Assembly (NCBI GenBank): GCA_922989275.2
Contig: OV277874.1
Location: forward strand, 15,612,154 to 15,676,153
Source: Gari tellinella
Lineage: Eukaryota; Mollusca; Bivalvia; Cardiida; Psammobiidae
DNA length: 64,000 nt
Direction of reading: 5' to 3'
Shown here: positions 63,701 through 64,000 of the stretch, piece after piece
How the letters are laid out: each line of letters starts with the position of its first letter
How positions within the stretch are numbered: the stretch's first letter is position 1
Notes under the pieces: model-generated
The model's database searches: none
The model's input: only the letters and a program-made list of their open reading frames with translations
Told to the model about the DNA's origin: nothing
Position numbers and translations under genes: made by a program

Positions 63701-63946
63701 CAGTGGAGAATCTGTTATTCTTTCCCGTTTAAACGCAAACGTACGCAAACGCAAAGCACTAACACGTAGAAAATAACAACTTTTCAACAATTCTAATAAT
63801 TGATATTAAGTTGAGTGGCAAACAGTTTGGAGCCTGATCAGACGCCGGGTTACCCGGCGTCTGATCTGGCTCCAAACTGTTTGTATTGGAAATAATAGTT
63901 TTTGCGTAAACGCGTTTATTGGGAAAGAATAACGTTTTCTCCACTG
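63701..63946 (+). mobile_element. Family D MITE, complete, TA duplication
   Basis: CAGTGGAGAATCTGTTATTC to GTTTTCTCCACTG; core 2 GACGCCGGGTTACCCGGCGTC tip. Confidence 0.9.
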
Positions 63947-64000
63947 TACCAAAAGGGCTCCTTCAGGGTCCTTGGATGGTGTTTTTGACCTGATTGTAGA

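Overview
This is a eukaryotic, AT-rich, intron-containing window, and everything in it points to a lophotrochozoan, most likely a bivalve mollusc (species not identifiable from sequence alone). The only host gene I can model is MCCC2, the beta subunit of mitochondrial 3-methylcrotonyl-CoA carboxylase. It lies on the + strand from 10452 to 53717 in 17 exons. Every intron is GT-AG, and the 17 exons sum to 1725 bp, which is 574 codons plus a stop, with intact phase across all 16 junctions. The product is a leucine-catabolism enzyme of the mitochondrial matrix; its alpha subunit partner is not in the window.

All other sequence, about 97 percent, is non-coding and is dominated by small non-autonomous DNA transposons (MITEs). 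I name families by letter. A: about 250 bp, TTAA target, ends CCCTTTACCCCATAG. B: about 190 bp, ends CAGGGCTCCAGATAAG, 6-7 bp target duplications. C: about 360 bp, TA target, ends CAGTGCTCCCTCTCTAC. D: about 250 bp, TA target, ends CAGTGGAGAATCTGTTATTC. E: about 240 bp, ends GGGGCCCGTTTCATAAAAC. F: about 255 bp, ends CAGGGCTGCCATAAGTTG, 6 bp duplications. G: ends CAGTAAAACCTCTCTAT. H: TTAA target, ends TTAACTCTTTGAACCCTAG. I: Tigger-like, TA target, ends CAGTCGAAACTCGATA. Many families carry a long near-perfect hairpin in the middle. These hairpins fall into a few related classes: core 1 in A and F, its relative core 3 in G, core 2 in C, D and others, its relative core 4 in H, and the B/E class.

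Layout. 1-6220: intergenic MITEs. 6223-10340: a probable 4 kb element with repeated GGGGCAAA motifs, ending about 110 bp before the MCCC2 start codon. 10452-17225: exon 1 and intron 1, holding a 902 bp Mutator-like element with a 9 bp target duplication and a 3.4 kb inverted-repeat element filled with 425 bp tandem units. 17226-24206: exons 2 to 3 and a five-deep transposon nest that includes a 4.4 kb PIF/Harbinger-like element. 24207-40398: exons 4 to 12, with repeat elements that carry internal tandem arrays and a degenerate pogo/Tigger copy. 40399-53717: exons 13 to 17, with two hAT-like insertions and a 3.4 kb inverted-repeat element. 53718-64000: intergenic MITEs, tandem arrays, and a possible first exon of another gene near 61021.

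The most unusual observations are: tandem minisatellites that multiply an authentic splice site of MCCC2 (the donor of exon 5 and the acceptor of exon 14); hairpin cores swapped between MITE families with unrelated ends; hairpin arms that differ between families but stay complementary; and MITEs inserted exactly at the TTAA in the hairpin tip of other MITEs. All family names are my own and superfamily assignments rest on termini and target duplications only.
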